Shown piece after piece: positions 1 through 6,016 of a stretch of DNA of 10,715 bases. The stretch is taken from assembly GCA_003694495.1 (NCBI GenBank), contig RFJO01000040.1, positions 1 to 10,715 on the forward strand, read 5' to 3'. Within the stretch, counting starts at the first letter, position 1. Every line of letters begins with the position of its first letter. The notes under the pieces are model-generated. The model had not been told where the DNA came from. It was given only the letters and a program-made list of their open reading frames with translations, and did not search any database. The DNA comes from Candidatus Woesearchaeota archaeon (GTDB taxonomy: Archaea > Nanobdellota > Nanobdellia > SCGC-AAA011-G17 > GW2011-AR17). The position numbers were made by a program, and so were the translations under genes.

Positions 1-168
1 GACACTGAAGACACAACAGATACTGCAAGCGAAGAAACAACTGACACTGAAGACACAACAGATACTGCAAGCGAAGAAACAACTGACACTGAAGACACAA
101 CGGATACCGCAAGCGAAGAAACAACTGACACTGAAGACACAACAGATACCGCAAGCGAAGAAACAACA
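1..168 (+). repeat. Four tandem 42-bp in-frame repeats
   Basis: Units lie at 1-42, 43-84, 85-126 and 127-168. Copies 1 and 2 are identical. Copy 3 differs by aca->acg and act->acc. Copy 4 has the act->acc change and a final aca in place of act. All differences are third-position and silent, each unit encoding DTEDTTDTASEETT. The array may continue to the left of the window. The near identity points to recent duplication or gene conversion. Confidence 0.95.
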
Positions 169-195
169 GATGAAGAAACGTCCACTTCGTCTTAA
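1..195 (+). CDS. C-terminal fragment of a Thr/Asp/Glu-rich repeat protein (5' end outside window)
   Basis: The frame is open from the first base and ends at TAA 193-195, leaving 64 residues. It consists of four copies of the 14-residue unit DTEDTTDTASEETT, then DEETSTSS and the stop. The composition is almost only D, E, T, S and A, with no hydrophobic core, so this part should be disordered and strongly acidic. Such tails are typical of exported or surface proteins (possible glycosylation at Thr/Ser) and the next gene is a lipoprotein, but no signal peptide or anchor is visible because the N-terminus lies outside the window. Function cannot be assigned. The stop is followed at once by a T-run, so this is the last gene of its transcript. 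The reading frame is convincing because all four repeat copies keep it and their base changes are silent. Confidence 0.8.
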   Translation, partial: DTEDTTDTASEETTDTEDTTDTASEETTDTEDTTDTASEETTDTEDTTDTASEETTDEETSTSS

Positions 196-207
196 TTTTT
201 TTATTTT
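196..207 (+). terminator. T-rich terminator after the repeat-protein gene
   Basis: Seven T (196-202), an A and four more T follow directly after the TAA of the repeat gene. Archaeal RNA polymerase terminates at such U-runs without needing a hairpin. The promoter-like element of the next gene begins just downstream, which fits termination here. Confidence 0.6.
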
Positions 208-211
208 AGTA

Positions 212-222
212 AAATTTAAATA
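212..222 (+). promoter_or_regulatory. TATA box of the lipoprotein gene
   Basis: AAATTTAAATA matches the archaeal TTTAWATA consensus. A start about 25 bases downstream (roughly 243-248) would give a short leader that still contains the ribosome binding site at 250-256. Confidence 0.55.
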
Positions 223-249
223 GAAAAGAAAACAAAAACATTATTAAAA

Positions 250-256
250 GAGGAGG
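250..256 (+). promoter_or_regulatory. Strong Shine-Dalgarno GAGGAGG of the lipoprotein gene
   Basis: GAGGAGG is complementary to the anti-SD of archaeal 16S rRNA and lies four bases before ATG 261. It fixes the start, and the signal peptide begins at that Met. Most other operon-first genes here look leaderless, so a full SD suggests high expression. Confidence 0.75.
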
Positions 257-260
257 AAAA

Positions 261-542
261 ATGAAAAAGCTACTAATCGTGATAAGTGTCTTAAGCCTTC
301 TAATCATTGCTGGTTGTTCACAACAAGCAGAAAAAAACTTACAGCCACAAGCTCAAAACAATTTAGAACAGCAACCACAAAAAGAGCAACCAACAGCCAC
401 GCCAAGCGACACAACAACCAATACTGCGTTAGACAGTGGTGTGAACGAGATTGACGAGCTTGACCAGGATTTAGGCAACGAAGACTTAGATTCTGAGTTT
501 GACAGTTTAGACACAAGCGAACTTGAAGGCATAGATTTTTAA
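261..542 (+). CDS. Small acidic lipoprotein
   Basis: A 93-residue protein with a classic lipoprotein signal: MKK, a hydrophobic stretch (residues 4-17) and a lipobox ending in IAGC with Cys19 as the expected lipidated residue. The mature part (about 75 residues) has a Gln/Asn/Pro/Thr-rich linker (20-55) and then an acidic Asp/Glu/Leu-rich segment (60-93) with no Cys and no recognisable fold. It should be anchored on the outer face of the cytoplasmic membrane. Function is unknown. The low-complexity acidic C-terminus resembles in style the repeat tail of the gene before it, so both may be cell-surface components. TATA 212-222 and SD 250-256 support an independent transcript, and the start is certain from signal peptide and SD. 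Confidence 0.85.
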   Translation: MKKLLIVISVLSLLIIAGCSQQAEKNLQPQAQNNLEQQPQKEQPTATPSDTTTNTALDSGVNEIDELDQDLGNEDLDSEFDSLDTSELEGIDF

Positions 543-544
543 AT
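536..544 (+). promoter_or_regulatory. TATA box of the methylase gene, overlapping the lipoprotein stop
   Basis: TTTTTAAAT is centred about 26 bases before ATG 566, the spacing expected for a leaderless transcript. No SD precedes that ATG. The box covers the TAA stop (540-542) of the lipoprotein gene. Confidence 0.5.
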
Positions 545-565
545 TATTATTTTCTTTAATTTTAT

Positions 566-1171
566 ATGAACAAAAAACAGCTTGCACTAGAATTAAGCAA
601 ACTTGACGAATTCACTTCACCAAATGTCAAGCTTGAACAATACCCGACAACTTCTGAGATTGCCGCTGATGCATTATGGCAAATTAATTTAGACAAAAAC
701 ATTAAAGACAAAGTTATAGCCGATTTTGGTTGCGGCCATGGGGTCTTGGGCATCGGCGCTCTTATTCTAGGTGCAAAAAAAGTTTACTTTGTTGATGTTG
801 ACAAAGATGCATTATCCATTGCAAAAACTAATTTAAAATCATTAAACAAAAACTTCAAATCATATTTTATGAATAAAAACATTAAAGATGTAAAAATCAA
901 AACTGACATAGTTATCCAAAATCCGCCGTTTGGAGTGAAATCAACTCATAGTGATAAGATTTTTCTTTTAAAAGCCATGGAAACTGCCCCCGTCATTTAC
1001 AGTTTTCATAAATATTCAACAAAAAAATTCGTTGAAAGTTTTTGCAAAGACCACAACTTCACGCCAAGACTTATTCAACGCTACAAATTCCCGTTAAAAA
1101 GATCTATGTTTTTCCATATAAAACGTGTACATTTAGTAGACGTTGGCGTTTGGCGCATTACTAAAAATTAA
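566..1171 (+). CDS. METTL5-like adenine-N6 RNA methyltransferase
   Basis: A 201-residue class I SAM-dependent methyltransferase of the METTL5/COG2263 'predicted RNA methylase' family. Visible signatures are LEQYPT near the N-terminus (24-29), the SAM-binding loop ADFGCGHG (52-59), the acidic strand end VDVD (76-79), the catalytic NPPF (119-122) followed by GVKS, and the YSFHK segment (145-149), all matching METTL5 in order. Eukaryotic METTL5 makes one m6A in 18S rRNA with TRMT112 as partner, and archaeal relatives are thought to act on rRNA as well. Substrate and partner are inferred here; no Trm112-like gene is in the window. The HemK/Mtq2 release-factor methylases also carry an NPP motif, but they have NPPY and lack LEQYPT. 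The gene lies 23 bases after the lipoprotein gene and probably starts its own leaderless transcript. Confidence 0.88.
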   Translation: MNKKQLALELSKLDEFTSPNVKLEQYPTTSEIAADALWQINLDKNIKDKVIADFGCGHGVLGIGALILGAKKVYFVDVDKDALSIAKTNLKSLNKNFKSYFMNKNIKDVKIKTDIVIQNPPFGVKSTHSDKIFLLKAMETAPVIYSFHKYSTKKFVESFCKDHNFTPRLIQRYKFPLKRSMFFHIKRVHLVDVGVWRITKN

Positions 1172-1172
1172 T

Positions 1173-1188
1173 CGAAAGTTTTATAAAC
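1173..1188 (+). promoter_or_regulatory. BRE and TATA box of rpoL
   Basis: CGAAAG followed by TTTTATAAAC is a near-canonical archaeal BRE plus TATA pair. The TATA centre (about 1183) is some 30 bases before ATG 1213 and no SD is present, so the transcript should be leaderless or nearly so. It probably drives rpoL and the overlapping AMMECR1 gene. Confidence 0.7.
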
Positions 1189-1212
1189 AAAATATAATCT
1201 TCTTGTATAAAA

Positions 1213-1488
1213 ATGAAAGTTAAAATTATAGAAAACTCAAAAAACAGAATTAAATTCGAGCTTGAAGGCAGACAACACACGTTATGCAACGCTCTAAGTT
1301 CAGAGTTATGGAACGATAAAGACATAACTGCTGCTGGTTATACATTAGAGCACCCTTTAATTTCAAACTCTATCTTAGTTGTAGAAACTAAATCCGGCGA
1401 TGCCAAAAAAGCGTTGTTAAAGGCAATTGACAGATTGAAAAAAACTAATAACGAATTTTTAGGCTTGTGCAAAAAAGTTGCAAAATGA
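1213..1488 (+). CDS. rpoL: DNA-directed RNA polymerase subunit L (Rpo11)
   Basis: A 91-residue protein of the RpoL/Rpb11/AC19 family, which pairs with RpoD (Rpb3-like) as the alpha-like assembly platform of archaeal RNA polymerase. The family signature is clear: HTLCNALSSELW (22-33), AGYTLEHPL (41-49) and the long C-terminal helix (about 62-91) used for dimerisation. Its length is normal for archaea. It is preceded by a strong BRE/TATA pair and ends in an ATGA overlap with the AMMECR1 gene, so the two are translationally coupled. This gene is one of the clearest signs that the window is archaeal. Confidence 0.95.
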   Translation: MKVKIIENSKNRIKFELEGRQHTLCNALSSELWNDKDITAAGYTLEHPLISNSILVVETKSGDAKKALLKAIDRLKKTNNEFLGLCKKVAK

Positions 1489-2048
1489 ATTTTTCTTTAG
1501 AACAAGGCAAAACTCTTGTCAAGCTTGCCCGTTCTACTATTTTTTCAAAACCAATTAAGGTAAACAATTTCCATGAAAAGTTTGGCGTATTTGTTACAAT
1601 CAACAGCTACCCTTCTGGTACATTAAGAGGCTGCATAGGCTTTCCTGAACCAATTTACCCATTAAACCAAGGCGTGATAAACGCTGCACGCCATGCTGCC
1701 TTAAACGACCCAAGGTTCATGCCGGTAACAGATAACGAAGAAGTTACTATCGAAGTTTCCATACTTAGCAAACCAGAAAAAATCATTGTAAACTCTCCTG
1801 ATGAATACCCTTCAAAAATTAATATCGGCAAAGATGGTTTAATCATTGAATACAACCAAAACTATGGTCTTCTTTTACCTCAAGTATTTACTGAACACAA
1901 AGTTAATGCAACCGAAGCATTGGAAATGGTCTGTGAAAAAGCCGGGCTGCCAAGAAATGCATGGAAAGAGTATCCTTGCAAGATCTACAAATTTCAGGCA
2001 CAAATTTTTTATGAAAAAGAACCCAACGGCGAAATATTAGAAAAATAA
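1485..2048 (+). CDS. AMMECR1 family protein
   Basis: A 187-residue AMMECR1-domain protein (COG2078). Diagnostic motifs are the LRGCIG loop (47-52), NAARHAALNDPRF (66-78), the IEVSIL strand (89-94) and GLLLPQV (128-134). The biochemical role is unknown; in many prokaryotes the domain occurs with or fused to MEMO and radical-SAM domains, and Cys50 in LRGCIG is the usual conserved surface residue. I chose ATG 1485, which forms a four-base ATGA overlap with the rpoL stop; an in-frame ATG at 1467 would add six residues and overlap rpoL more, with no SD. The stop abuts the stop of the convergent aRF1 gene with no intervening base. Confidence 0.9.
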   Translation: MNFSLEQGKTLVKLARSTIFSKPIKVNNFHEKFGVFVTINSYPSGTLRGCIGFPEPIYPLNQGVINAARHAALNDPRFMPVTDNEEVTIEVSILSKPEKIIVNSPDEYPSKINIGKDGLIIEYNQNYGLLLPQVFTEHKVNATEALEMVCEKAGLPRNAWKEYPCKIYKFQAQIFYEKEPNGEILEK

Positions 2049-3539
2049 TCATTCAATTGGGTACCTTAAGAAAGCTGCAACACCGCCCAAATCCTTCAAC
2101 TGCACACCTTGAGCAGTGTCAAGCGAAATTATTTTCACTTCAGCCCCCAACGAATCCGCTTTCTCTTCAAGCTTCTCAGCATAATCTTCATCTAGCGCTT
2201 CTGAAATTAGCAAAGTATCTACAGCGTTCAGCTCTAAAGCTTGCTCAACTTGCTTTTTCCCATAGGTTACCATGTTAGAATCCTTTGCAAGCTTAGCAAG
2301 AAACTTTTCAACAATTTCTCTTTCCTCTGTTATAGCTTCTTTTGCAAGCACGTCTCTACTTTTCTCCACCAACTCCCTTAACCCAAATTCTCCGGTATAG
2401 CTGAGATCTTGAATGGTAAGAATTTTTTCTTTAAGTTCATTGTTAAGGTACCCGCTTTCATAAAATATTTCTTTTGTTGGCCCTGGTCCGCCAAGCAATA
2501 TACCTTTAAGTTCTTTTTTCCCCAAAAACTCTTTCTGTGCAGCATCCGCAATTCTTTTAAAAAACTCCTTTGCTGCCTCTTGCCTTAACCTTGCAAACCT
2601 TTGCGCACTGTTATGCACCACCAATCCATCAGCCAAAAAATTTTGCATTTCCACTTCCATATCAACCATTTCAACAACTTTATCTTCCACAATAATTTTA
2701 GTTATCTTAACAGGCGCACCACTCTCATCAATCAACATCATGCCTTCCCGAAGTTTTTCTGCTGGCAGTTCTGTCCCATCCTCCAAAAATATTACATGAT
2801 CTGCAGAACAGTTTAACGTTGAATCCCCCACAGTTATTGAATAAACTTTATCTTTTTTCGTTGTCCAAACTTTTTTAACTTTTGACGTTACAAACTTTTT
2901 CAGGTTAAAATTATAACTTACCACTTCATCCCCTTCCTGTACATCTACAACACTTACATACTGCCCGTCCGCCATGCTTATAATAGTATCAGGGTGCAAA
3001 CATTGTCCACCTGCCCTAGTTTTGCCCGGCACTCCTGAGGTAAGTTTAAGCACTTCCTGTATTGACGTTCCTTTCAGGTAACCTATGTTTCCTTCCCTCC
3101 TGTCAACAACCAACAATCCGTAAACTTCCTTGACATCCATCATCTCTTTTAACGGGTCTAGCACAAAACTCTGATCGCAACGGTAAAGCCTAATATTAAT
3201 TGGTTCAGGCGGTTCAATGCTCCACACTTGTATGTTCGGTTTCCCTTCCTTATCAGACGCATCACCTGCAAACACCGCCAGGCCATGCTCTGGCGTTTGT
3301 TTATACAACCTTAAATGCCTTATCATCCTTTCAAGAGAATCAATCACATGCGTCCTGGTAGTTTTATCTTTAATGTTTTCAGCAGTACCTTGCTCTTGCA
3401 TTAAATGGTTTATTATCTTATTAATATCATAACCTTTCGGGATATATACACTAACAAGTTCCGTATGCCTTCCCCTAATCTTTTCCAGATTACGTATAAA
3501 CCTTTTCAGTTTATGCCTTTGCTTCATATCTAAAACCAT
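2049..3539 (-). CDS. prf1: Peptide chain release factor aRF1 precursor with inserted mini-intein
   Basis: A 496-residue precursor of the aRF1/eRF1 family, which reads all three stop codons and triggers peptide release. Exteins are residues 1-179 and 311-496 (365 residues joined). Domain N carries the NIKS-equivalent NIKD (55-58) and the YxCxxxF motif (Y119, C121, F125). Domain M begins with a conserved segment ending in AGGQ (176-179) and resumes after the intein with SAQRFARLR (311-319). Domain C follows, ending in LGGVAAFLRYPIE. Two oddities: Asp replaces Ser in NIKS, and domain C runs directly from LEEKADSLGAEV to the final strand without the zinc-type minidomain usual in this family, which explains why the spliced protein is shorter than the roughly 415 residues usual for aRF1. 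The start at 3539 is backed by AAAGGTG four bases upstream; Met5 is less likely. All three stop codons are used as genuine stops in the window. The minus strand has a short T-run (2045-2041) just past the stop. Confidence 0.96.
   Translation of the reverse strand: MVLDMKQRHKLKRFIRNLEKIRGRHTELVSVYIPKGYDINKIINHLMQEQGTAENIKDKTTRTHVIDSLERMIRHLRLYKQTPEHGLAVFAGDASDKEGKPNIQVWSIEPPEPINIRLYRCDQSFVLDPLKEMMDVKEVYGLLVVDRREGNIGYLKGTSIQEVLKLTSGVPGKTRAGGQCLHPDTIISMADGQYVSVVDVQEGDEVVSYNFNLKKFVTSKVKKVWTTKKDKVYSITVGDSTLNCSADHVIFLEDGTELPAEKLREGMMLIDESGAPVKITKIIVEDKVVEMVDMEVEMQNFLADGLVVHNSAQRFARLRQEAAKEFFKRIADAAQKEFLGKKELKGILLGGPGPTKEIFYESGYLNNELKEKILTIQDLSYTGEFGLRELVEKSRDVLAKEAITEEREIVEKFLAKLAKDSNMVTYGKKQVEQALELNAVDTLLISEALDEDYAEKLEEKADSLGAEVKIISLDTAQGVQLKDLGGVAAFLRYPIE
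2610..3002 (-). other. Mini-intein (131 residues) inserted after GGQ of aRF1
   Basis: Precursor residues 180-310, in frame. Splicing motifs: N-terminal Cys1 with CLHPDTII (block A), a block B with S66-A67-D68-H69 in place of the usual TxxH, a block F-like DMEVEMQNF with Asp114, and a C-terminal VVHN (block G: His130, Asn131) followed by Ser as the first C-extein residue. These are the residues for the Cys N-S shift, transfer to Ser+1, Asn cyclisation and ligation. No LAGLIDADG or HNH endonuclease and no DNA-binding insert is present, and 131 residues is near the minimum for a HINT fold. The His usual in block F (HNF) is Gln120 here, and Cys65 sits next to the block B motif. Removal restores AGGQ-SAQRFARLR, the uninterrupted family sequence, so the boundaries are precise. 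Splicing is predicted, not shown. Confidence 0.95.
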
Positions 3540-3569
3540 GTTACACCTTTATAGATTAATTTAGATAAA

Positions 3570-3577
3570 TATTTAAA
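3570..3577 (-). promoter_or_regulatory. TATA box of the aRF1 gene
   Basis: On the minus strand TTTAAATA lies about 34 bases (centre) before ATG 3539. This places initiation near 3548 and keeps AAAGGTG (3544-3550), the SD-like element, at or just inside the 5' end. It is the main element in the 43-bp gap after valS, so aRF1 can be transcribed independently of valS. Confidence 0.55.
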
Positions 3578-3582
3578 CCTTG

Positions 3583-5967
3583 TCAAAATTCCACACTAAT
3601 CTCATCACCAAACTCTATTTGTTCAGCTTTTGTGGCTGCTTTAAGGTCGTCCAGGAAGCCCTTCACTTCATTTTCTTTTAAATTTATTACTAACTTTTTG
3701 ACTGGTTCTTTTAACGAAAGTTGTTTTTCTGTTTTAGCCTTCCTTACTACAGCTAACACTTCTACAAGTTTATCTCCATTCTCTTCAGCCAAATTATTTT
3801 TCAAATTAGAATCCGACTTAGGCCAGCTTAACACATGCACTGAACCTGCTTTTTCTTTATCCTTAAAATAAGCATGATATATTTCCTCTGTAATATGAGG
3901 AGTTATTGGAGCCATTAATTTTAGCACATTCAATAACACATTATATAGGGTATACTGTGCAGACAACCTTGCCTCTTTTCCTCTCTTGTCTGGATTATAT
4001 AACCTATCTTTGACAACTTCCAAATAATTTTCACACAAAACTTGCCAAAAAAACTTTTCTGATTCATGTTTAGCCCTTGAATATTCATACTTGTCAAAAT
4101 AAGCTGTAGCAAGCTCTATCACGTTTTGCATCTTAGACAATATCCACTTATCAAACTCTTCCAAGTTCTCTGGCTTTTCCATGTTATAATCCTTCAAATG
4201 CATTAACGCAAACTTTGAAGCATTCCACAACTTGGTAACAAACTTTTGCCCCGTTAAAACATCTTTCTCCTGGTAAGGCAAATCTTCCCCAAGCTTAGCC
4301 GTTGCAGCCCAATACCTAAACGCATCAGCACTATATTTTGCGATTACATCTTGCGCCACTATAAAGTTGCCTTTACTTTTAGACATCTTTTGCCCGTGCT
4401 CATCTTGGCCATGGCCTGATATCATTATATCCTTCCAAGGTATATCTCCCCTATGATAATAAGATTTAACAATTGTATAGAACGCCCATGTACGTATTAT
4501 GTCATGCGCCTGCGGCCTTAAATCCATCGGTATAAGGTTTTTCCTTTCATCCTCAGCACCCCATATCGCATTAATCTCAGGTGTACAAGAAGAGGTCATC
4601 CAAGTATCCATCACATCCATTTCCGGCTCAGCTTCTTCGCTTCCGCAACTACATTTACCGCTAAACTTCTGTTCTCTCGGGTCAACCGGCAACTGGTTTT
4701 CGTCAGGCAACAACACTTCCCCACATTTTTTACAGTACCAAACAGGGAAAGGCACTCCATAATACCTTTGCCTTGATATGCCCCAGTTCCATTGCAGATT
4801 TTTCACCCAATGTTCATACCTAACCTTCATATGCTGCGGATACCAGTTTATCTTGCTTGCCAACGCTATAAGCTCATGTTTTTTATCAAGAACTTTAATT
4901 TCCCATTGTTTCTTTTGAAGAAACTCTATCTCGGTACCGCACCTTTCATGCACATTAACAGCATGCACAATTTTCTCTTGTTTTACCAATAATTTAGCAT
5001 CCTTTAAATCTTCAATGATTTTTTCTCTTGCTTCTTTTATTGTCAACCCTTTATACTTACCTGATTTTTCATTCATCCGTCCGTCTTCATCAAACACAAT
5101 CTTTGAAGGCAATTTATACTTTTTCCACTTTTCCACGTCTTCCTTATCACCAAAGGTACAAACCATCATCAACCCAGTACCTTTCTCAATGTCAACAGTT
5201 TCATCTGTAAGAATCGGCACTTCATAATCAAACAACGGCACCTTGGCCATTTTCCCTTCAAGATGTTTATACCTTTTATCGTCTGGATGGAAAAACAACC
5301 CAACACACGCCGGCAACATCTCTGGTCTTGTTGTTGATATTATCAAGTCATCTTCGCCAGATTTAAAGATTATGTCATTAAAATATGATGGCAATTCAAC
5401 ATTTTCTAGTTCTGCCTGCGCAATCGTTGTTTGGCAATGTGTGCACCATATCGTAGGCGCATCAGTCCTTTCAAGCCTGTTTTTTTTATATAAAGTAATG
5501 AAAGACTTTTGCGCAACCCTTCTTGCGTTATCTCCTATTGTATGGTAAAGCAGGCTCCAATCAATTGAAAACCCTAACGAAGTAAACAAATCATAATAAG
5601 TTTTACCGGTTTTTTCTGTTTCTTCCAAACAAAGTTTAATAAAATCCGCTCTTGATATTTTAGACTTGTCAACCTTATGCTTTTTTTCTACAAACCTTTC
5701 AGTTGGCAAGCCATTATCATCATACCCCATGGGAAAAAAAACATTTTTCCCCTTCATCCTTTGATACCTTGCTACAAACTCAAACTGTGTATAATGCATC
5801 CCATGACCTACATGCAAATGATCTGCGCTTGCATACGGTGGAGGTGTATCAATAGAATAAACTTCTTTATCACTATTCTCATCATACTTGAAAATATTAT
5901 TTTCAAGCCAATACTTCTGCCACTTTGCTTCAGTTTCTTGAGGATTATATTTTTTAGGCAATTCCAT
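3583..5967 (-). CDS. valS: Valyl-tRNA synthetase
   Basis: A 794-residue class I aminoacyl-tRNA synthetase that charges tRNA-Val. Motifs in order: the HIGH-type HVGH (52-55), the archaeal ValRS marker FPMGYDDNGLPTE (78-90), a Cys pair CTHC (175-178), the CP1 editing segment STTRPEMLPACVG (211-223), WNWGISRQRYYGVPFPVWYC (393-412) with zinc-type Cys pairs C412/C415 and C439/C441, DVMDTWMTSS (451-460), and KMSKS (527-531). A helical anticodon-binding region (about 600-720) and a short C-terminal domain follow. It is shorter than most ValRS (about 860 or more), probably through loss of the C-terminal coiled coil. DDNGLPTE separates it from IleRS. The start at 5967 fits a near-leaderless transcript from the TATA at 5993-6002. 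Upstream of aRF1, it makes a translation-themed cluster. Confidence 0.96.
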   Translation of the reverse strand: MELPKKYNPQETEAKWQKYWLENNIFKYDENSDKEVYSIDTPPPYASADHLHVGHGMHYTQFEFVARYQRMKGKNVFFPMGYDDNGLPTERFVEKKHKVDKSKISRADFIKLCLEETEKTGKTYYDLFTSLGFSIDWSLLYHTIGDNARRVAQKSFITLYKKNRLERTDAPTIWCTHCQTTIAQAELENVELPSYFNDIIFKSGEDDLIISTTRPEMLPACVGLFFHPDDKRYKHLEGKMAKVPLFDYEVPILTDETVDIEKGTGLMMVCTFGDKEDVEKWKKYKLPSKIVFDEDGRMNEKSGKYKGLTIKEAREKIIEDLKDAKLLVKQEKIVHAVNVHERCGTEIEFLQKKQWEIKVLDKKHELIALASKINWYPQHMKVRYEHWVKNLQWNWGISRQRYYGVPFPVWYCKKCGEVLLPDENQLPVDPREQKFSGKCSCGSEEAEPEMDVMDTWMTSSCTPEINAIWGAEDERKNLIPMDLRPQAHDIIRTWAFYTIVKSYYHRGDIPWKDIMISGHGQDEHGQKMSKSKGNFIVAQDVIAKYSADAFRYWAATAKLGEDLPYQEKDVLTGQKFVTKLWNASKFALMHLKDYNMEKPENLEEFDKWILSKMQNVIELATAYFDKYEYSRAKHESEKFFWQVLCENYLEVVKDRLYNPDKRGKEARLSAQYTLYNVLLNVLKLMAPITPHITEEIYHAYFKDKEKAGSVHVLSWPKSDSNLKNNLAEENGDKLVEVLAVVRKAKTEKQLSLKEPVKKLVINLKENEVKGFLDDLKAATKAEQIEFGDEISVEF

Positions 5968-5992
5968 AATTAAGAATGTAATTTAACTTATC

Positions 5993-6002
5993 ATTTAAAA
6001 AT
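5993..6002 (-). promoter_or_regulatory. TATA box of valS
   Basis: ATTTTTAAAT on the minus strand is centred about 30 bases before ATG 5967 in the 49-bp gap after the phosphoesterase gene. No SD precedes the ATG, consistent with a leaderless or very short leader transcript. Confidence 0.55.
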
Positions 6003-6016
6003 GTTTTGGGAGATTT

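Noticed and set aside
1..168. Tandem 42-bp repeats as a CRISPR array
   Set aside because: The units are contiguous with no spacers, lie in an open frame and differ only at silent positions, so this is protein repeat coding.
566..1171. HemK/Mtq2-type GGQ methyltransferase acting on aRF1
   Set aside because: The motif is NPPF, not NPPY, and LEQYPT plus the YSFHK region match METTL5-type RNA methylases instead.
1467..1484. Upstream ATG 1467 as start of AMMECR1
   Set aside because: It has no SD and overlaps rpoL further, whereas ATG 1485 forms the common ATGA overlap and begins the domain sensibly.
2610..3002. A homing endonuclease inside the aRF1 intein
   Set aside because: Only 131 residues lie between the splice sites and no LAGLIDADG or HNH motif is present.
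2049..3539. Stop-codon reassignment in this organism, suggested by NIKD
   Set aside because: TAA, TGA and TAG all terminate genes at the expected family ends, and conserved genes have no in-frame stops.
5243..5548. A 101-codon + strand open frame inside valS
   Set aside because: It is antisense to a conserved synthetase domain, with no SD, TATA or recognisable protein features. The same holds for the other frames opposite aRF1, valS and the phosphoesterase.
3583..5967. Isoleucyl- or leucyl-tRNA synthetase
   Set aside because: FPMGYDDNGLPTE and DVMDTWMTSS are ValRS features.
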